Source: Chloroflexota bacterium
GTDB taxonomy: Bacteria > Chloroflexota > Dormibacteria > Dormibacterales > Dormibacteraceae
Direction: 5' to 3'
DNA length: 64,000 nucleotides
Assembly (NCBI GenBank): GCA_005880695.1
Contig: VBGR01000045.1
Coordinates: 1-64,000, forward strand
Shown: positions 25,552 to 34,649 of the stretch, piece after piece
Numbering within the stretch: position 1 is the stretch's first letter
How the letters are laid out: every line of letters begins with the position of its first letter
Notes under the pieces: generated by a model
Seen by the model: only the letters and a program-made list of their open reading frames with translations
The model's database searches: none
Told to the model about the DNA's origin: nothing
Translations under genes and position numbers: made by a program

Positions 25552-26486
25552 GCCCGGGCCTCCCTCGCCGTGGAGCGCACCAGGAGCTGGGCGAGGACGT
25601 TGACAGTCAGAGTGACCAGCATGAGCACCAACCCCAGCTCGATCAGGGCCGAGGAGTAGAGCTGCCCCGTCGCTTCCGTGAACTCGTTGGCGATCACACT
25701 GGCGAGCGTGTAGGCGGGGGCGAAGACTGACGTGGGTATCTCCGGCCGGTTGCCGATCACCATCGTCACTGCGATCGTCTCGCCCAGGGCGCGGCCGAGC
25801 GCCAGCACCGTGGCGCCGAAGATGCCCTGCCGAGCCGCCGGCAGGATCACGCCCCAGGTCGTTTCCCACCAGGTCGCCCCGAGGGCCACGCTCGACTCGC
25901 GCAGCCCGCTCGGCACCGCCCGGATCACGTCGCGGGAGACGGCGGCCAGCGTGGGCAGGATCATCACCGAGAGGACCAGAGACGCGGTGAAAAGACTGGT
26001 CCCCCGAGCCGGGCCACCCAGGACTCCCACCGAGCCGAAACGGGCCGCCAGCGGCTGCTCGATGTGGATGAGTACGAAGGGGGCCATCACGTAAACAGCC
26101 CAGAGGCCGTAGACGACGCTGGGGATGGCGGCCAGCAGCTCGACGCCGATCCCAATAGAGCCCCGCAGCCGGCCGGCCGAGGGCTCGGCCAGGAAAAGCG
26201 CCACGCCGACGCCGACCGGCAGGGCCAGAGCGAGCGCGATCAGGCTTGTGGCGACCGTGCCGAAGATGAATGCGAGTGCCCCGAAGTCCAGCGTGATCGG
26301 GTTCCAGGCCCTGGAGGTAAGGAACCCAAAGCCGTAGTGCTGGATGGCGGGCGCGCCCTGCTGGGCCAGCAGCAGCACGATCAGCAGCAGGCTGATCGGC
26401 GCCGCCAGGGCGACGAGCGCAGTCAGCAGCCGGAAGCCGTCCGGCGGCCGCCGGCGGCTCCGCGCCAGCACGGTGCCGCGGATCAC
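25548..26486 (-). CDS. pstC: Phosphate ABC transporter permease PstC
   Basis: A 312-residue permease with LSVMILPTLAAVSRDVIRAVPSGLRESSVALGATWWETTWGVILPAARQGIFGATVLALGRALGETIAV, diagnostic of PstC. It partners PstA in the high-affinity phosphate importer. GTG 26486 overlaps the phoP stop by four bases (GTGA), so translation is coupled to the response regulator gene. Confidence 0.92.
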   Translation of the reverse strand: MIRGTVLARSRRRPPDGFRLLTALVALAAPISLLLIVLLLAQQGAPAIQHYGFGFLTSRAWNPITLDFGALAFIFGTVATSLIALALALPVGVGVALFLAEPSAGRLRGSIGIGVELLAAIPSVVYGLWAVYVMAPFVLIHIEQPLAARFGSVGVLGGPARGTSLFTASLVLSVMILPTLAAVSRDVIRAVPSGLRESSVALGATWWETTWGVILPAARQGIFGATVLALGRALGETIAVTMVIGNRPEIPTSVFAPAYTLASVIANEFTEATGQLYSSALIELGLVLMLVTLTVNVLAQLLVRSTAREARA

Positions 26487-27214
26487 GCGCCTTTGCGGTC
26501 GAGACGGTAACCGGCGCCGCGGACGGTCACGATCTCGAAGCCGACCCGCCCGGCGAACTTCTCGCGTAGCCAGCGGACGTGCACGTCCACCGTCTTGCGA
26601 TCGCCCATAAAGCCGGGTCCCCAGACCTGCTGCAAGATCACCTCGCGCGAATGGACGCGCTCCGGGTGGCCGATCAGGTAGGAGATGAGGTCGAACTCGC
26701 GGGCGGTGAGCTTGACGTCGACGCCGTCCAGCAGCACCCGGCGGGCGGCCCGGTCGATCACGAAGTTGCCCAGCGCGTCGCGGTCGGGGAGCGCCCGCTC
26801 GGCCGCCTCCGCCCGGCTCCGGCGGAGCACCGCGTTGACGCGCGCCAGCACCTCGCGAATGGAGAAGGGCTTTGTGATGTAGTCGTCCGCGCCGAGCTCC
26901 AGCCCGACGATCTTGTCGACCTCGGAGTCCTTGGCGGTGACCATGATGATCGGCGTCGAGCTCGTCTTGCGGAGCGCGCGGCAGACTTCGACGCCGCTCA
27001 TGCCGGGCAGCATCAGGTCGAGGAGCACGAGATCGGGCTTCAGGCTGCGGGCGAGGCGGAGGCCGCTGACGCCGTCGCGCGCCTCCTGGACGCCAAAGCC
27101 GGCGGCCAGCAGGTTGTACTTGAGGGTGTCGCGGATGCCCTCGTCGTCCTCGATGACGAGGATCTTTGCCCAGCCGGTGCTGGCGACCTGGCTGGCCACG
27201 CGGTTCATCGTCAC
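26483..27214 (-). CDS. phoP: Response regulator PhoP/PhoB (OmpR family)
   Basis: A 243-residue two-domain regulator. Receiver domain with acidic pair EDDEG, phospho-acceptor Asp in LVLLDLMLPGMSG, and MVTAKDSE and GADDYITKPF. The winged-helix DNA-binding domain follows, with LTAREFDLISYLI and VDVHVRWLREKF. It sits among pst genes and is assigned as the phosphate regulator likely to bind the 11-bp repeats at 28752-28773, 29850-29882 and 24460-24481. GTG 27214 overlaps the phoU stop. Confidence 0.9.
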   Translation of the reverse strand: MTMNRVASQVASTGWAKILVIEDDEGIRDTLKYNLLAAGFGVQEARDGVSGLRLARSLKPDLVLLDLMLPGMSGVEVCRALRKTSSTPIIMVTAKDSEVDKIVGLELGADDYITKPFSIREVLARVNAVLRRSRAEAAERALPDRDALGNFVIDRAARRVLLDGVDVKLTAREFDLISYLIGHPERVHSREVILQQVWGPGFMGDRKTVDVHVRWLREKFAGRVGFEIVTVRGAGYRLDRKGA

Positions 27215-27873
27215 CCGAGCTCCACGACCTGGCCCGTCTCCAGGAAGACGATGTCCTCGGCCACGTTGGTGACGCGGTCGCCGATCCGCTCCAGGTTGTG
27301 CGCGACCAGCATCAGCGTCACGCCACGGAGAGTCTCGTCGGCGGCGCCGCCCCCGTCGGCGACCTCCCTGATCAAGTCGTCGAAGACGCGATGGTAGAGG
27401 CGGTCGATCTCGTCGTCTCTGGCCGCCACCTCCCGTGCCCTGACTTCGTTCTGCTCGATGAGCGCGTCGAGGATGTCGTGGACCTGCTGGATCGCCAGCT
27501 CGCCCATGATCCCGAACTCGGTCCGGAGCAGGTGGTCGGGGAGCTCGAGGAGGGTGCCGGTCAGGCGCGCGATGCGAACCGCGTAGTCGCCCATCCGCTC
27601 CAGCTCGGAAGCGATGTAGATGACGCCCATCAGGTTGCGCAGGTCGCGGGCGACCGGCTGCTGCGTCGCAATGACGAGGAAGGAGCGCTCCCGGATCTGC
27701 CGGAAGATCTCGTTCAGCTCCTGGTCCTCGGACCGCACGGACTCGGCGGCCGCGCGATCTCGCTTGCGGAGCGCGTTCAGGGCCGCCTGGATCTGAGACT
27801 CGACCAGGGCCGCCAGACGAAGCAGGGATTCCCGCAGCTCCTTGAGCTCGGCGTCGAAGGCCTCGCGCGTCAC
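27211..27873 (-). CDS. phoU: Phosphate signalling complex protein PhoU
   Basis: A 220-residue all-helical protein with two three-helix repeats, each carrying a metal-binding motif of the E/DxxxD type: IYIASELERMGDYAVRIARL and MLVAHNLERIGDRVTNVAEDIVF. PhoU links Pst transport status to the PhoR kinase and represses the regulon when phosphate is ample. It lies between pstB and phoP. Confidence 0.93.
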   Translation of the reverse strand: MTREAFDAELKELRESLLRLAALVESQIQAALNALRKRDRAAAESVRSEDQELNEIFRQIRERSFLVIATQQPVARDLRNLMGVIYIASELERMGDYAVRIARLTGTLLELPDHLLRTEFGIMGELAIQQVHDILDALIEQNEVRAREVAARDDEIDRLYHRVFDDLIREVADGGGAADETLRGVTLMLVAHNLERIGDRVTNVAEDIVFLETGQVVELG

Positions 27874-27888
27874 CGTTCTATCAGAGTG

Positions 27889-28731
27889 TTAGCCGAATCG
27901 CCCGGTGATGTAACCCTCGGTGCGGGGGTCGGTCGGCTTGTTGAAGAGGTCGGTCGTCGGCGCGAACTCGATCAGCTGGCCGTAGCGCTCGTCGGTGTCC
28001 ATGAGCATGAATGCCGTGAAGTCGGCGACGCGAGCGGCCTGCTGCATGTTGTGAGTGACGATCACGATCGTGTACTGCCGGGCCAGCCGGTCGATCAGGT
28101 CCTCGATCTTGAGCGTGGCGACCGGGTCGAGGGCCGAGCAGGGCTCGTCCATCAAGATGACCTCGGGTTTGACCGCCAGGCAGCGGGCGATCGAAAGGCG
28201 CTGCTGCTGACCGCCGGAGAGGGAGGCGGCCGGATCTTTCAACCGGTCTTTCACCTCGTCCCAGAGAGCGGCATCGGTGATGGCCGTCTCCACCGCCTCG
28301 GCGACCTGCTGACGGCGCCAGCCGAGCAGGCGCGGCGCGAAGGCCACGTTGTCGTAGATGGAAAGCGGGAATGGGCTTGGGCGCTGGAAGACCATCCCGA
28401 CTTTCTGACGCAGCTCGAGGAGCCGGGTGGTCTCCGTGACCTCCATGCCGTCCAGGCGGACCGAACCTTCCGCGCGCGCTTTCGACACCAGGTCGTACAT
28501 CCGGTTGAAGACACGCAGGAGGGTGGTCTTGCCACAACCCGAAGGGCCGATCAGCGCTGTGACCCGGTTCTCCGGAATGTCCAGCGAGATGTCCTTCAGC
28601 GCCCTGAACCGGCCGTAGTAGAAGGAGAGGCTCGACACCTCGAGCTTGGCCGGCGACGCCCCCTCCAAGGCTCTCAGAACGACTGGAGCCACCCCTCGCG
28701 CGGGATAGTCGGCGGGTCTGCTCTCTGCCAC
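27889..28731 (-). CDS. pstB: Phosphate ABC transporter ATPase PstB
   Basis: A 280-residue ATPase with Walker [18 protein letters not shown], the PstB-typical [14 protein letters not shown], signature [14 protein letters not shown] and Walker [14 protein letters not shown]. It drives the PstCA permease. GTG 28731 follows a TATGGT box and a Pho-box-like repeat, so pstB and the genes after it probably have their own phosphate-controlled promoter in addition to any read-through from phoR. Confidence 0.93.
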   Translation of the reverse strand: MAESRPADYPARGVAPVVLRALEGASPAKLEVSSLSFYYGRFRALKDISLDIPENRVTALIGPSGCGKTTLLRVFNRMYDLVSKARAEGSVRLDGMEVTETTRLLELRQKVGMVFQRPSPFPLSIYDNVAFAPRLLGWRRQQVAEAVETAITDAALWDEVKDRLKDPAASLSGGQQQRLSIARCLAVKPEVILMDEPCSALDPVATLKIEDLIDRLARQYTIVIVTHNMQQAARVADFTAFMLMDTDERYGQLIEFAPTTDLFNKPTDPRTEGYITGRFG

Positions 28732-28740
28732 CCCGAGGCC

Positions 28741-28773
28741 ACCATAACCGAAGCCTGATTAAGGGGAGATTAT
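28741..28773 (-). promoter_or_regulatory. Pho-box-like repeat and -10 box before pstB
   Basis: On the minus strand ATAATCTCCCC and TTAATCAGGCT (28773-28752) form two 11-bp repeats, followed by TATGGT (28746-28741) nine bases before GTG 28731. It overlaps the last codon of phoR. Confidence 0.5.
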
Positions 28774-29813
28774 GGTGCGACTAACGTTCGGTGGGTCGCC
28801 GGCAGCTCGATTCCGAAGATCTGGCCGCCTTCCGGCGCGGCTTCGGTCCAGACCCGCCCGCCGAGGAGCAGCACGAGGTGCTTGGTGATCGCCAGGCCGA
28901 GCCCGCTGCCGGGGAGCTCGCGGGTCCGAGCGGGGTCGATCTTGTAGAAGCGCTCGAAGACGCGCTCCCAGTGCTCGGGCGAGATCCCCGGGCCGTGGTC
29001 GCGGATGGTGATCCGGACCTCCTGGTCCCGCGCCCCTGCGCGCACCTCGACCGGGCTGCCCGGCGGGGAGAACTTGGCCGCGTTGTCGACCAGGTTTCCG
29101 ATCGCCTGGGCCAACTTGGCGCGATCCGTCAGGAGGCGGAGACCGGGTTCGACCTCAAGGTCGAGGGGGCGATCAGCGTGGACGCGTTCGAGGCTCTCCT
29201 GCACGAGGGGCGCCAGCTCGACGCTCTCCAGCCGAACCTGGGTGCTGCCGCCCTCGATCTCGGCCAGCTGGCGGAGATTGTCGACGATCGCGGCCAGGTG
29301 GTCGGTCTCTTTGAGCGCACGAGCCGCGAACCGCCTGCGGGAATCTGCCGGCGGCTCGTCCTGCAGGCTCTCGACCGCCAGCCGCAGCGATGTGATCGGA
29401 GTCTTCAGCTCGTGGGAGAGGTTGGCGACGAACTCTTGGCGCACGGTCTCGAGGCGACGCTGCTCCGTCACGTCGGTCAGGAAGATCAGCGTCTCGCCGG
29501 CCGCCGGACCGGGGACGAGCAAGCTCGTTACAACGCGCTGCCGGTGCGCGAGCCGGGCCTCACCCGTCGGCCGGCCTGCGCGCAGCAGGTCCACGATGGC
29601 GCCCTCACGCGTGACTTCGACCAGGCCGGCAGGAAGGCGCTCCGCAACGATGGAGAAGTAGGCGCGCGCGGCCGCGTTGGCGGCTACCACCTGCTGCCGG
29701 GCGTCGACCATCATGGCCAGGACGGGCGCCTCCTCCAGGAGGTCCTCGAAGGGCTTGAGCGGCGCCAGCTCGTCGGCCGGCCGGGCCCCTCTCCGCCAGC
29801 GCTCCCAGATCAC
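28770..29813 (-). CDS. phoR: Phosphate sensor histidine kinase PhoR, apparently soluble
   Basis: A 347-residue kinase. A PAS-like domain (about residues 25-115: LEEAPVLAMMVDARQQVVAANAAARAYF) is followed by the H-box FVANLSHELKTPITSL (phospho-His), N-box NLVDNAAKFSPPG, G1 DHGPGI and G2 GSGLGLAITKH. Unlike most PhoR proteins it has no membrane segment, so it should sense through the cytoplasmic Pst/PhoU complex. It is first in the minus-strand order phoR-pstB-phoU-phoP-pstC-pstA and is divergent from pstS. The start is GTG 29813. Confidence 0.88.
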   Translation of the reverse strand: MIWERWRRGARPADELAPLKPFEDLLEEAPVLAMMVDARQQVVAANAAARAYFSIVAERLPAGLVEVTREGAIVDLLRAGRPTGEARLAHRQRVVTSLLVPGPAAGETLIFLTDVTEQRRLETVRQEFVANLSHELKTPITSLRLAVESLQDEPPADSRRRFAARALKETDHLAAIVDNLRQLAEIEGGSTQVRLESVELAPLVQESLERVHADRPLDLEVEPGLRLLTDRAKLAQAIGNLVDNAAKFSPPGSPVEVRAGARDQEVRITIRDHGPGISPEHWERVFERFYKIDPARTRELPGSGLGLAITKHLVLLLGGRVWTEAAPEGGQIFGIELPATHRTLVAP

Positions 29814-29849
29814 GCGGCGAGTATAGGGAGCCGCCTTAAGGGCAGAGGT

Positions 29850-29892
29850 TTAACGGAGGCGTAACCCGCCCTTAACCGGCCGTCCGTAACGT
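29850..29892 (+). promoter_or_regulatory. pstS promoter: three 11-bp Pho-box repeats and -10
   Basis: TTAACGGAGGC, GTAACCCGCCC and TTAACCGGCCG lie head to tail at 29850-29882, with further TAA motifs 14 bp to either side. TAACGT (29887-29892) is a plausible -10. The 11-bp period is that of PhoB/PhoP direct repeats. The site lies between divergent phoR and pstS. Confidence 0.65.
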
Positions 29893-29931
29893 GGCTCCTG
29901 AGCTTTGAAAGCATCGGCAGGAGGAATGAGA

Positions 29932-30999
29932 ATGTCCCTTCGTTCAACCCTTCGCGCGGCCGGGGTCGGGCTTGCGGCGCTCGTGGCGATGGCCTGCGGT
30001 GGCGCCAGCCCGCCGCCGGCAGCGGTCGACGTTGGCAGCGGTCAGCTGAACGGCGCGGGGGCGACTTTTCCGGAGCCCTTCTACACCAAGGCCTTCTACG
30101 CCTATAACCAGAAGTACAGCCAGGTCAGTGTCAACTATCAGTCGGTCGGCTCCGGCGCGGGTGTCCAGCAGTTCACCAAAGGCACCGTCGACTTCGGCGC
30201 CAGCGACGTTCCCATGAACGGCACCGAGGTGGCCAACGCGGGCGGCGCCGACAGCCTCGTCCAGATTCCCACGACGCTCGGCGTGATCTCCATGGCTTAC
30301 AACCTGCAAGGCGTCAGCAGGCTGCAGCTGGACGGCGACACGATCGTGAAGATCTTCCAGGGCCAGATCAAGAGGTGGAACGATCCCGCCCTGACCGCGC
30401 TGAACATCAACGCGAGCCTGCCCAACAAAGACATCACCGTCGTCCATCGCAGCGACGGCAGCGGCACCAGTTACGCCTTCACCGACTACCTGGCCAAGCA
30501 GAACGCCGGTTGGAAGGATGTCGGCAAGTCGATCGCCTGGCCGGCCGGGGTCGGAGCCAAGGGCAACGACGGCGTCGCTGGGCAGGTCAAGCAGACTGAC
30601 GGCGCGATCGGCTACGTCGAGCTTGCCTACGTCGTCCAGTCCGGGATGCGGCAGGCCTGGGTGAGGAACAAGAACGGCAAGTTCCTGCAGGCCTCGGTCG
30701 CGGGCGCAACGGCAGCCGCTGCCGAGGCGAAGAACGTCAGTCCGACCAACTTTTCCATCACAGACGAGCCCGGCGACGCCAGCTACCCGATCACAAGCTT
30801 CAGCTGGATCTTCTTGAAGAAGAGCCAGACGGAAGCCACGAAGGGCAAGGCTTTGGTCTACCTCTTCAAGTGGCTGACCACCGACGGCCAGGCCTACGGC
30901 AAGGACCTGCAGTACGCACCGCTGCCGAAACCGGTCGAAGATCTCGCCACCGCGACCCTCAAGTCGGTCACCGCAAACGGCACGGCGCTCCTCCAGTAG
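29932..30999 (+). CDS. pstS: Phosphate-binding lipoprotein PstS
   Basis: About 355 residues. Lipoprotein signal with LAALVAMACGG (lipidated Cys), then the PstS fold: LNGAGATFPEPFYTKAFYAY, VNYQSVGSGAGVQQF, VDFGASDVPM, and VVHRSDGSGTSYAFTDYL, whose Ser, Asp, Gly and Thr line the phosphate site. ATG 29932 is chosen because AGGAGG lies 7 nt upstream; ATG 29926 is too close to it. It captures phosphate for PstCAB, encoded on the opposite strand. A hairpin without a T-run follows at 31015. Confidence 0.95.
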   Translation: MSLRSTLRAAGVGLAALVAMACGGASPPPAAVDVGSGQLNGAGATFPEPFYTKAFYAYNQKYSQVSVNYQSVGSGAGVQQFTKGTVDFGASDVPMNGTEVANAGGADSLVQIPTTLGVISMAYNLQGVSRLQLDGDTIVKIFQGQIKRWNDPALTALNINASLPNKDITVVHRSDGSGTSYAFTDYLAKQNAGWKDVGKSIAWPAGVGAKGNDGVAGQVKQTDGAIGYVELAYVVQSGMRQAWVRNKNGKFLQASVAGATAAAAEAKNVSPTNFSITDEPGDASYPITSFSWIFLKKSQTEATKGKALVYLFKWLTTDGQAYGKDLQYAPLPKPVEDLATATLKSVTANGTALLQ

Positions 31000-31014
31000 C
31001 CTCCCCTAGGACAC

Positions 31015-31049
31015 GGCCCGGGACCAGTTCGATTAGCCGGTCTCGGGCC
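31015..31049. other. Hairpin between pstS and ppk
   Basis: GGCCCGGGACC (31015-31025) pairs with GGTCTCGGGCC (31039-31049), 10 of 11 positions, around a 13-nt loop. No T-run follows; it may protect the pstS mRNA 3' end. The ppk -10 box begins two bases later. Confidence 0.5.
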
Positions 31050-31051
31050 GG

Positions 31052-31057
31052 TAAGCT
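31052..31057 (+). promoter_or_regulatory. Putative -10 box (TAAGCT) for leaderless ppk mRNA
   Basis: TAAGCT ends 6 nt before GTG 31064; no ribosome-binding site is present. Confidence 0.45.
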
Positions 31058-31063
31058 ACTGCG

Positions 31064-33175
31064 GTGGCTGAAGCTCGCCCTCAGCTGAAGTTGGCGACCC
31101 CGCAGACCGTTCAGACTGAGCCGCAGCTTCGCTACCTGAACCGCGAGCTCTCCCTGCTCGACTATCACCTCCGCGTACTGGCCCTTGCCGAAGACCAGGC
31201 TGGGCCTCTCCTCGAGCGAGTCCGCTTCCTGGCCATCTCGGGACAGATGCTGGACGACCTCTTCATGGTCCGGGTCGCGGGCCTCCAGGAACAGCTCATC
31301 GCGGCGGTCGCCGCGACTTCGCCGGACGGCCTCACGGCCCAGGAGCAGCTGCGCGCGATCCGGAGCCGGGCGCAGGCCATCCAGTCCCGGCAGCTGGAGA
31401 TCCTGGAGCAGGAGCTGGTCCCGCGCCTGGCCGCCACGGGCATTCGCATCCGCGACGCCGCCGACCTGGAGGCGCCCGACCGCGACTACCTGGCCCGCGT
31501 TTTCGCCGACCAGATCTTCCCGGTGCTGACACCGCTCGCGGTCGACCCGGCGCATCCCTTTCCGTACATCTCCAACCTCTCGCTGAACCTGGCGGTACTG
31601 GTTCGCGACCCGCTGCGCAAGGAGTCGCACTTCGCACGAGTCAAGGTGCCGCCGCTGCTGCCGCGGTTCATCGCCCTTCCCGATGGCGCCAACTTCGTGC
31701 CCCTGGAGCAGGTCATCGCTGCCCAGGCGCAGGCGCTCTTCCCTGGGATGGAGATCATCGAGACCCACCCCTTCCGGGTCACCCGCGACGCCGACCTGGA
31801 CCTCGTCGACAGCGAGGCGGAAGACCTGCTGGCCGCAATCCAGACCGAGCTCCGGCGCCAGCGCCGCCATGGCCGCGCCGTCCGCCTGGAGGTCCCGCCA
31901 GCGCTGCCGCCCGCCGTCCTCGAGCTGCTCATGCGGGAGCTCGAGCTCTCCAACGCCGACGTTTACACCGTCGGTGGGCTGCTCGACCTGGCCGGTCTCG
32001 ACGGCTTCTGCCAGCTAGATCGGCCCGACCTGAAAGACGAGCCCTGGAGCCCGCAGACGCAGCCTCGCTTGCGTGACGTCGAAGGCGAAGCCCCGGACAT
32101 CTTCGAGGTCCTGAGCAAGGGCGACGTGCTCGTCCACCACCCCTACGACTCCTTCGCGACGTCCGTGGAGGCGTTCATCGACCAGGCGGCCGTCGATCCC
32201 CAGGTGCTTGCCATCAAGCAAACCCTCTACCGGACCTCGGGTCCCGCCAGCCCAATCGCCAAAGCGCTGATCAGGGCTGCCGAGCGAGGCAAGCAGGTGG
32301 TCGCGCTCGTCGAGCTGAAAGCCCGCGGCGACGAGCAGGCGAACATCGCCTGGGCGGAAGCCCTGGAGGAGGCCGGCGTGCACGTCGCCTATGGCCTGGT
32401 GGGACTCAAGACCCACGCCAAGATCACTCTGGTGGTGCGCCAGGAGGGGAGCCGGATCCGGCACTACGTGCACGTCGGCACGGGCAACTACAACCCGCGC
32501 ACGGCCATGATCTACGAGGACGTCGGGCTGCTCTCGGCCGATCCCAACCTGGGGCTCGACGTGATCGAGCTCTTCAACCTGCTGACCGGCTACTCGCGGC
32601 AGCGACGCTACCGCAAGCTGCTGGTCGCGCCGACCGGTCTCCGCGCCGCCATCATCGACCTGATCCACAAAGAGGCGGCGGCAAGCGAAGGCAGGGTCAC
32701 GATCAAGGTCAATAACCTGGTGGACCCGGAGGTGATCGACGCTCTCTACGAGGCCTCGCGAGCGGGAACCAAAGTAGACCTCCTCGTGCGCGGGATCTGC
32801 TGTCTCCGGCCCGGGGTCCCCGGACTTTCCGAGAACATCCGCGTGCGCTCGATCCTGGGCCGCTTCCTCGAGCACTCGCGGATCTTCGCCTTCGGCGGGG
32901 GCCGCCGCGCCCGCAGCTACTACCTGGGCTCCTCGGACATGATGCCGCGCAACCTGGACCGCCGCGTGGAGGCCGTTGTGCCGGTGACCGATACCGCTCT
33001 CCAGAAGCGCTTCCAGGAGATGCTGGACGTGGTCTTCGCGGACAACTGTTGGGCATGGGAGCTGGGACCCGAGGGTGAATGGAGCCGGGTGCCCGGCGGC
33101 GACGTGGACGCCCAGCAGCGTTTCCAGGAGCTGGCCCGCCAGCGGGCAGCGGGAAACGGCACGTCACTTGGTTGA
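31064..33175 (+). CDS. ppk: Polyphosphate kinase 1
   Basis: A 703-residue PPK1, full length for the family. Seen: N-terminal LRYLNRELSLLDYHLRVL, the middle EVLSKGDVLVHHPYDSF, the first phospholipase-D-like catalytic histidine in GLKTHAKITLV, HYVHVGTGNYNPRTA, and the second conserved region SRIFAFGGGRRARSYYLGSSDMMPRNLDRRVE. It makes long-chain polyphosphate from ATP, reversibly. It follows the pst/pho genes and overlaps a CYTH-CHAD gene by eight bases, placing phosphate import, storage and polyphosphate-binding proteins together. Confidence 0.96.
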   Translation: MAEARPQLKLATPQTVQTEPQLRYLNRELSLLDYHLRVLALAEDQAGPLLERVRFLAISGQMLDDLFMVRVAGLQEQLIAAVAATSPDGLTAQEQLRAIRSRAQAIQSRQLEILEQELVPRLAATGIRIRDAADLEAPDRDYLARVFADQIFPVLTPLAVDPAHPFPYISNLSLNLAVLVRDPLRKESHFARVKVPPLLPRFIALPDGANFVPLEQVIAAQAQALFPGMEIIETHPFRVTRDADLDLVDSEAEDLLAAIQTELRRQRRHGRAVRLEVPPALPPAVLELLMRELELSNADVYTVGGLLDLAGLDGFCQLDRPDLKDEPWSPQTQPRLRDVEGEAPDIFEVLSKGDVLVHHPYDSFATSVEAFIDQAAVDPQVLAIKQTLYRTSGPASPIAKALIRAAERGKQVVALVELKARGDEQANIAWAEALEEAGVHVAYGLVGLKTHAKITLVVRQEGSRIRHYVHVGTGNYNPRTAMIYEDVGLLSADPNLGLDVIELFNLLTGYSRQRRYRKLLVAPTGLRAAIIDLIHKEAAASEGRVTIKVNNLVDPEVIDALYEASRAGTKVDLLVRGICCLRPGVPGLSENIRVRSILGRFLEHSRIFAFGGGRRARSYYLGSSDMMPRNLDRRVEAVVPVTDTALQKRFQEMLDVVFADNCWAWELGPEGEWSRVPGGDVDAQQRFQELARQRAAGNGTSLG

Positions 33176-34649
33176 GCGCGAAGTAAAGCTCGGAGCGGGG
33201 CCCGGCTTTCACCTGCCAGAGCTGGAAGGCGTTGCCGATGGTGTGGCCGCGGCCCCGACGGAAGCCCTCCGGCTGGAGACCGTCTACTACGACACGCCCG
33301 ACCTCCGCCTGGCCCGCTGGGGCTGCAGCCTGCGCCACCGGGCCGGCGAAGGCTGGACGCTGAAGCTGCCGACGAGCGGGAGCGGGGACCTCCTGGAGCG
33401 CCCCGAGCTGGAGTTCGCCGGGCCGGCCCGGCGGCCGCCGGCTGCCGCGCTCCGGGTGGTCAGGGCGTACTTGCGCAAGGCCCGTCTCGAACCTGTTGCC
33501 CGCCTCTCCACGCTTCGCCATCGGGTGCGCCTGACGGGGAACGGGGGCAAGCGCATCGCGGAGGTGGTGGACGACGAAGTTTCGGTGCTGGACGGCCGCC
33601 GGGTGGCTGCCAGGTTCCGGGAGATCGAGGTCGAGCTGCTGAACGGCGGCACGGCTCTGGTCGACCCGCTGCTGGCCCGGCTGCGATCAGCCGGTGCGGG
33701 CGCGCCCGACCCGACTCCCAAGCACGTCCGGGCGCTCGGCCCCCGTGCCGCTGCCCCGCCCGAGGTGGCTGTCCCGGACCCCAGGCGATCCGAGCCGGCG
33801 GGCGACTCGGTCCGTCGGGCCATCGCAGCGGCGGTGGTGCTGCTGATGAAGCATGACCCCCTCGTCCGGCTCGGAGGAGATCCCGAGCACGTCCACCAGG
33901 CGCGGGTCGCAACGCGGCGCCTGCGCTCTCACTTGCGCACCTTCGACGAGTTGATCGATCCGGATTGGATCGCGCCGCTGCGGGACGAGCTGCACTGGCT
34001 CGGCGGTGAGCTGGGCGCCGTGCGGGACGGCGAGGTCCTCCTCGATCGCCTGCGCGGCCGGGTCGCCGAGCTGCCCGAGAACGACAGGCGCTTGGGCCAG
34101 GCGCTGACCAACCGGCTGGCCGCACAGGTGGACAGCGCCCGCAGCCGCCTCCTCGAGGCTCTCGACTCCGACCGCTACGTCGACCTGATCGAAAGGCTTG
34201 TCGAAGCCGCCAACGCGCCGAAGCTCCTGCCGGGCGCTGACCAGCCCGCGGCGGACGTGCTGCCCGCTCTGGCCGCACAGCCCTGGGACCGGCTCCGCGC
34301 CGCGGTGCGGCTGCTCCCGCCCGACCCGGTGGATACCGAGCTCCACCAGATCCGAATCCTCGCCAAGCGTGCCCGCTACGCGGCCGAGGCGGCCGAACCG
34401 GTGCTCGGCGCTGAGGCAGGGAAGTTCGCGCGCGCCGCCGCCGACCTCCAGACGGTTCTTGGCGAGCTGCAGGACAGCGTTACGGCGCAAGCGTGGCTGC
34501 GTGACGCGGGCGGAAGTGGCCGCCGGGCCTTCGTCGCCGGCGAGCTGAGCGCGCTGGAGGAGGCGGCCGCCGCCCGCGCCCGGAAGGAGTGGCCGAAGGC
34601 CTGGCGGGCGCTGGACAAGAAGAAATTGAGGAGCTGGATGCCGAGCTGA
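33168..34649 (+). CDS. CYTH-CHAD polyphosphate-associated protein
   Basis: About 493 residues. The N-terminal CYTH (triphosphate tunnel) domain starts EREVKLGAG (the EXEXK-like signature is here E-R-E-V-K), then LETVYYDTPDLRLARWGCSLRHR and EIEVELLNG. The CHAD domain, from about residue 215, has VHQARVATRRLRSHLRTF and ELHQIRILAKRARYAAE, basic helices known to bind polyphosphate. TTG 33168 gives MVEREVKLG; the longer reading from 33075 lies inside ppk. CYTH domains hydrolyse triphosphates, and adjacency to ppk supports inorganic tripolyphosphate or polyphosphate as ligand. Confidence 0.9.
   Translation: MVEREVKLGAGPGFHLPELEGVADGVAAAPTEALRLETVYYDTPDLRLARWGCSLRHRAGEGWTLKLPTSGSGDLLERPELEFAGPARRPPAAALRVVRAYLRKARLEPVARLSTLRHRVRLTGNGGKRIAEVVDDEVSVLDGRRVAARFREIEVELLNGGTALVDPLLARLRSAGAGAPDPTPKHVRALGPRAAAPPEVAVPDPRRSEPAGDSVRRAIAAAVVLLMKHDPLVRLGGDPEHVHQARVATRRLRSHLRTFDELIDPDWIAPLRDELHWLGGELGAVRDGEVLLDRLRGRVAELPENDRRLGQALTNRLAAQVDSARSRLLEALDSDRYVDLIERLVEAANAPKLLPGADQPAADVLPALAAQPWDRLRAAVRLLPPDPVDTELHQIRILAKRARYAAEAAEPVLGAEAGKFARAAADLQTVLGELQDSVTAQAWLRDAGGSGRRAFVAGELSALEEAAAARARKEWPKAWRALDKKKLRSWMPS

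Noticed and set aside
31015-31049. Intrinsic terminator for pstS
   Set aside because: Good hairpin but no T-run, and the ppk -10 box begins two bases later; kept as a hairpin only.
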